From positions 279,940 to 334,280 of the forward strand of contig CACRSC010000032.1 in the NCBI GenBank assembly GCA_902651635.1: DNA of 54,341 bases, read 5' to 3'. How positions within the stretch are numbered: position 1 is the first letter of the stretch; the number at the start of each line of letters is the position of its first letter. The stretch comes from Mastigamoeba balamuthi. Its lineage: Eukaryota; Evosea; Mastigamoebida; Mastigamoebidae. Both the position numbers and the translations under genes were made by a program. Under the pieces are notes generated by a model that saw nothing but the letters and a program-made list of their open reading frames with translations, ran no database searches and was not told the origin of the DNA. Positions 52,209-54,341 of this stretch are shown piece after piece.

Positions 52209-53543
52209 ATGCAGCCCGAGATTCAGACGCTCGAGGCCCTCGAGGCCCACCTGCAGCTCCAGAAGCAGCAGCTCGCCTCCGAGCATGAGCGCATACGCGC
52301 CGAGTTCCTCCGGCAGCACGGCGGCAAGCCCGAGGCTGGCGGACCCTCGGCCCCGATCCCCGCCCACGTGGGCTGCGAGGTCATCGGCTCCGAGGGAGCG
52401 GGGCGGATGGACAAGTGCGCGGGGTGCAGCAAGCGTGGCGCGTGCTCGTCGGGAACGCACGGGCGCGAGGTCGTGGAGCAGGAGGTGGCCCAACGCATGT
52501 CGTTCGTCGGTCATAGGGTCATGGTGCTGTCGGGCAAGGGCGGCGTGGGCAAGAGCATGGTCGCCGCGCAGTTGGCCTACGCGCTGGAGAGGCGCGGGTT
52601 CCTCGTCGGGCTGCTCGACGTCGACATCTGCGGGCCCACGGTGCCCAAGATGACGGGCAAGCGCGGCGAGGGCGTCATGCGGACTCCCGAGGGCTTCATC
52701 CCCGTCCAGGTCCGCCCCCGCCCACCCGCCTAGTTGGTTCCTCTCCCCTATCGACCGACCAGTTCCGGATTTATTTATCCTTCGTTATTCATTACATTCA
52801 ATAGCTCTCTGTGCTTCTGAACTTCACTGTGCTCTGGACCACATTGTTGCGTTACTACTGCGACTGCCAACACACGTGTCTCCCTAGACTTTCTGGAACG
52901 CAAATGAGTTGTGCTTAATGGTGAAGAGGCTGGGCTTCAGTACTAAACAGGAGCCCCTCCTCGACCGCAGGTGAACGAGAGGCTGTTCGCCATGTCTATC
53001 GGCTTCCTGGTGGACAACGAGAACGAGGCGGTCATCTGGCGCGGGCCGCGCAAGACGGGGCTGATCCAGACGTTCGTCAAGGACGTCGAGTGGGGCGCCC
53101 TCGACTTCCTGATCGTCGACACGCCGCCCGGCACGAGCGACGAGCACCTGTCGACGGTCCAGCTGCTCAAGAGCGTCGGCATCGACGGCGCCGTCGTCGT
53201 GACGTCCCCGCAGGACGTCAGCGTCGTCGAGGTGGGCAAGGAGATCAACTTTTGCGAGCGCATGGGCATCAAGGTGCTCGGCGTCGTCGAGAACTTTGCC
53301 GACTTCTGCTGCCCCGTCTGCAGCAGCGTCACCAACGTCTGGCCGTCGACGTCGGGCGGTGGGCGCGGGCTGGCGCAGCGCCACAACGTGCCCTTCCTGG
53401 GCAGCGTGCCGCTGGACCCCAGGCTGGCGCGCAACGGCGACAAGGGCGAGGCCGTCGACGAGCAGACGCACGCGGGCAAGATGCTCGTCACCATCGCCGA
53501 CGCCGTGAGCACCGCGGTGGGCGCCGTCCTGACATCCCACTAG
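52209..53543 (+). CDS. NUBP1: Cytosolic Fe-S cluster assembly scaffold NUBP1/NBP35
   Basis: Exons 52209-52709 and 52971-53543 (261-nt intron, phase 0) give 357 residues. The N-terminal 4Fe-4S site is intact: GCEVIGSEGAGRMDKCAGCSKRGAC shows the C-x13-C-x2-C-x5-C spacing that separates NBP35 from CFD1 and bacterial Mrp. The deviant P-loop GKGGVGKS, LLDVDICGPTVPKM, and DFLIVDTPPGTSDEH are present, as is the C-terminal bridging CPVC pair (FCCPVCSSV). In the CIA pathway NBP35 forms a scaffold with CFD1, builds a 4Fe-4S cluster and passes it to nuclear and cytosolic apo-proteins. A helical N-terminal extension (LEALEAHLQLQKQQLASEHE) precedes the metal site. Identification is secure. Confidence 0.95.
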
Positions 53544-53953
53544 GCCCTCCACCTTCCCCCCCCTTGACCACCTCCTTGACCACCCCCTTGACCACCGCAC
53601 CGCAGTTCACACAGCAGCGGCTCAGCAGCAGCAAACACACGCTATACAGGAGATTTCAATCTGGCAAATGCGAGGCGAATGCAGTTGGTTTGGGATGCGG
53701 GCCTATTGCACGTAAGGAATTGTGCACGAGTGCGGTTAGATTCCCAGTGACTCGCAACGGCGCTGTAAGGGAGGTTTCAATTGATAGCTTAAGAGCCAAA
53801 TGGAGAAAGATGGCGATTGACTTGGGGGGAGAGGAGGGTGTGGGGGGATGATGGCGGCAGGAGCGAGGGAGGGGTGAAGAAGAATGGTAGGGGAGGGGTG
53901 GTGGTGGTGGTGCGTGGCGGTGTGCCCCTCCCCTGCTGCATAGTATGTTCAGT
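53544..53953. other. Intergenic region between convergent genes
   Basis: 410 bp between NUBP1 and the last gene, with a GGTGG-rich run near 53880-53925. Nothing recognised. Confidence 0.5.
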
Positions 53954-54341
53954 TCAGCTCGATCCGGCCAGGGGGTTGTGCTGCGTCATCGACGAGGTCG
54001 AGTCGGCCCTGCGCTTGGTGTCCTTGGGCGAGGGCACCGCCGCGTTGGACGTCGGCGTCTTCCTTCGCAGGAACGAGAACTTGCGCCCCGGCGACGCCAG
54101 CGCCCCGTCGTCCTGCGCCGACGTCCTCGCCACCGCGCTCAGCACCGGCACCGACGCCTGCTGCCCCGCCAGCAGCGGCTCGTCCGCAGACGCCGACGAC
54201 AGCGACCCCCGAGCCGTCGTGCAGGTGCAGCCCCCCGTGCGCCCCTGCCTCGCTGTGGCTGTCCCCGGGCGGGCGCGAGCCAGCGCCCCCCGCCTGCGCC
54301 ACCACGGCCGCAGGCGGGGCCCCAGCGGGCGCCGTGGCGAA
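53954..54341 (-). CDS. 3' end of an unrecognised gene running off the window
   Basis: The frame ending at 53954 reads ARGSLSSASADEPLLAG ... ASPGRKFSFLRRKTPTSNAA ... DSTSSMTQHNPLAGSS. It is Ser/Lys/Arg-rich and looks like a phosphorylatable disordered C-terminal tail. An overlapping Gly/Ala-rich frame (53949-54305) is probably a shadow. The gene body lies beyond 54341, so no function can be given. Confidence 0.45.
   Translation of the reverse strand, partial: SPRRPLGPRLRPWWRRRGALARARPGTATARQGRTGGCTCTTARGSLSSASADEPLLAGQQASVPVLSAVARTSAQDDGALASPGRKFSFLRRKTPTSNAAVPSPKDTKRRADSTSSMTQHNPLAGSS

Overview
The window is GC-rich nuclear DNA of a protist. Genes carry short spliceosomal introns, mostly 39-260 nt: donors are usually GTGCG, GTCCG or GTGAG, acceptors are CAG, and a CTGAC-like branch sequence often lies close to the acceptor. 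Membrane and Golgi proteins have eukaryotic architecture. The helicase-RdRP fusion is known from dictyostelid amoebae, so an amoebozoan is a reasonable guess, but nothing here fixes the species. I saw no rRNA, tRNA, CRISPR array, transposase or reverse transcriptase. Most long open frames opposite genes are shadows created by GC-rich codon use.

1-10243 is a large inverted repeat. Two arms of about 3.58 kb flank a 3.1-kb centre. Each arm has a zinc-ribbon (Mis18/yippee/RIG-I-CTD-like) exon diverging from a secreted alginate-lyase-like gene. The centre holds a P-loop NTPase resembling Crinkler/RHS proteins. The outer 2.58 kb of the arms looks identical, while the inner 1 kb differs at about 4% of sites. 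The window starts inside the left arm.

10604-18767 is the centrepiece: one gene of five exons that, after removal of an unmerged 546-bp contig overlap, encodes about 2,420 residues. It joins a Dicer/RIG-I-type helicase, a cellular RNA-dependent RNA polymerase (SDLDGD motif), a Cid1/Cid12-like nucleotidyltransferase and a KH-like C-terminal region. These are the three enzymes that form the separate-subunit RDRC complex of fission yeast (Hrr1, Rdp1, Cid12), here in one chain.

19-32 kb holds a GT10 fucosyltransferase, a possible membrane protein, and a receptor with a periplasmic-binding-protein-like ectodomain and a TKL kinase domain lacking all three catalytic signatures (a pseudokinase). It also holds two paralogous fragments and an inverted convergent pair of genes joining a NYN/PIN-like nuclease domain to helix-turn-helix-like repeats.

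32-54 kb is ordinary gene-dense sequence: a Golgi-type beta-propeller protein, a rhodanese-dual-specificity phosphatase, a neutral-sphingomyelinase-like EEP enzyme, two small unrecognised genes, a leucine-rich-repeat protein, a divergent CX5R phosphatase-like protein, a second GT10 fucosyltransferase, a GT-A glycosyltransferase, the cytosolic Fe-S scaffold NUBP1/NBP35, and the 3' end of a last gene. Four proteins point to glycan building or modification in the secretory pathway.

Assembly caution: the single N at 17203 and at 35516 each sits between two near-identical copies (unmerged contig ends), and 24663-25027 is a run of N inside the receptor gene. Exon boundaries were set by hand from splice signals and phase; for most multi-exon genes the summed exon lengths are multiples of three.
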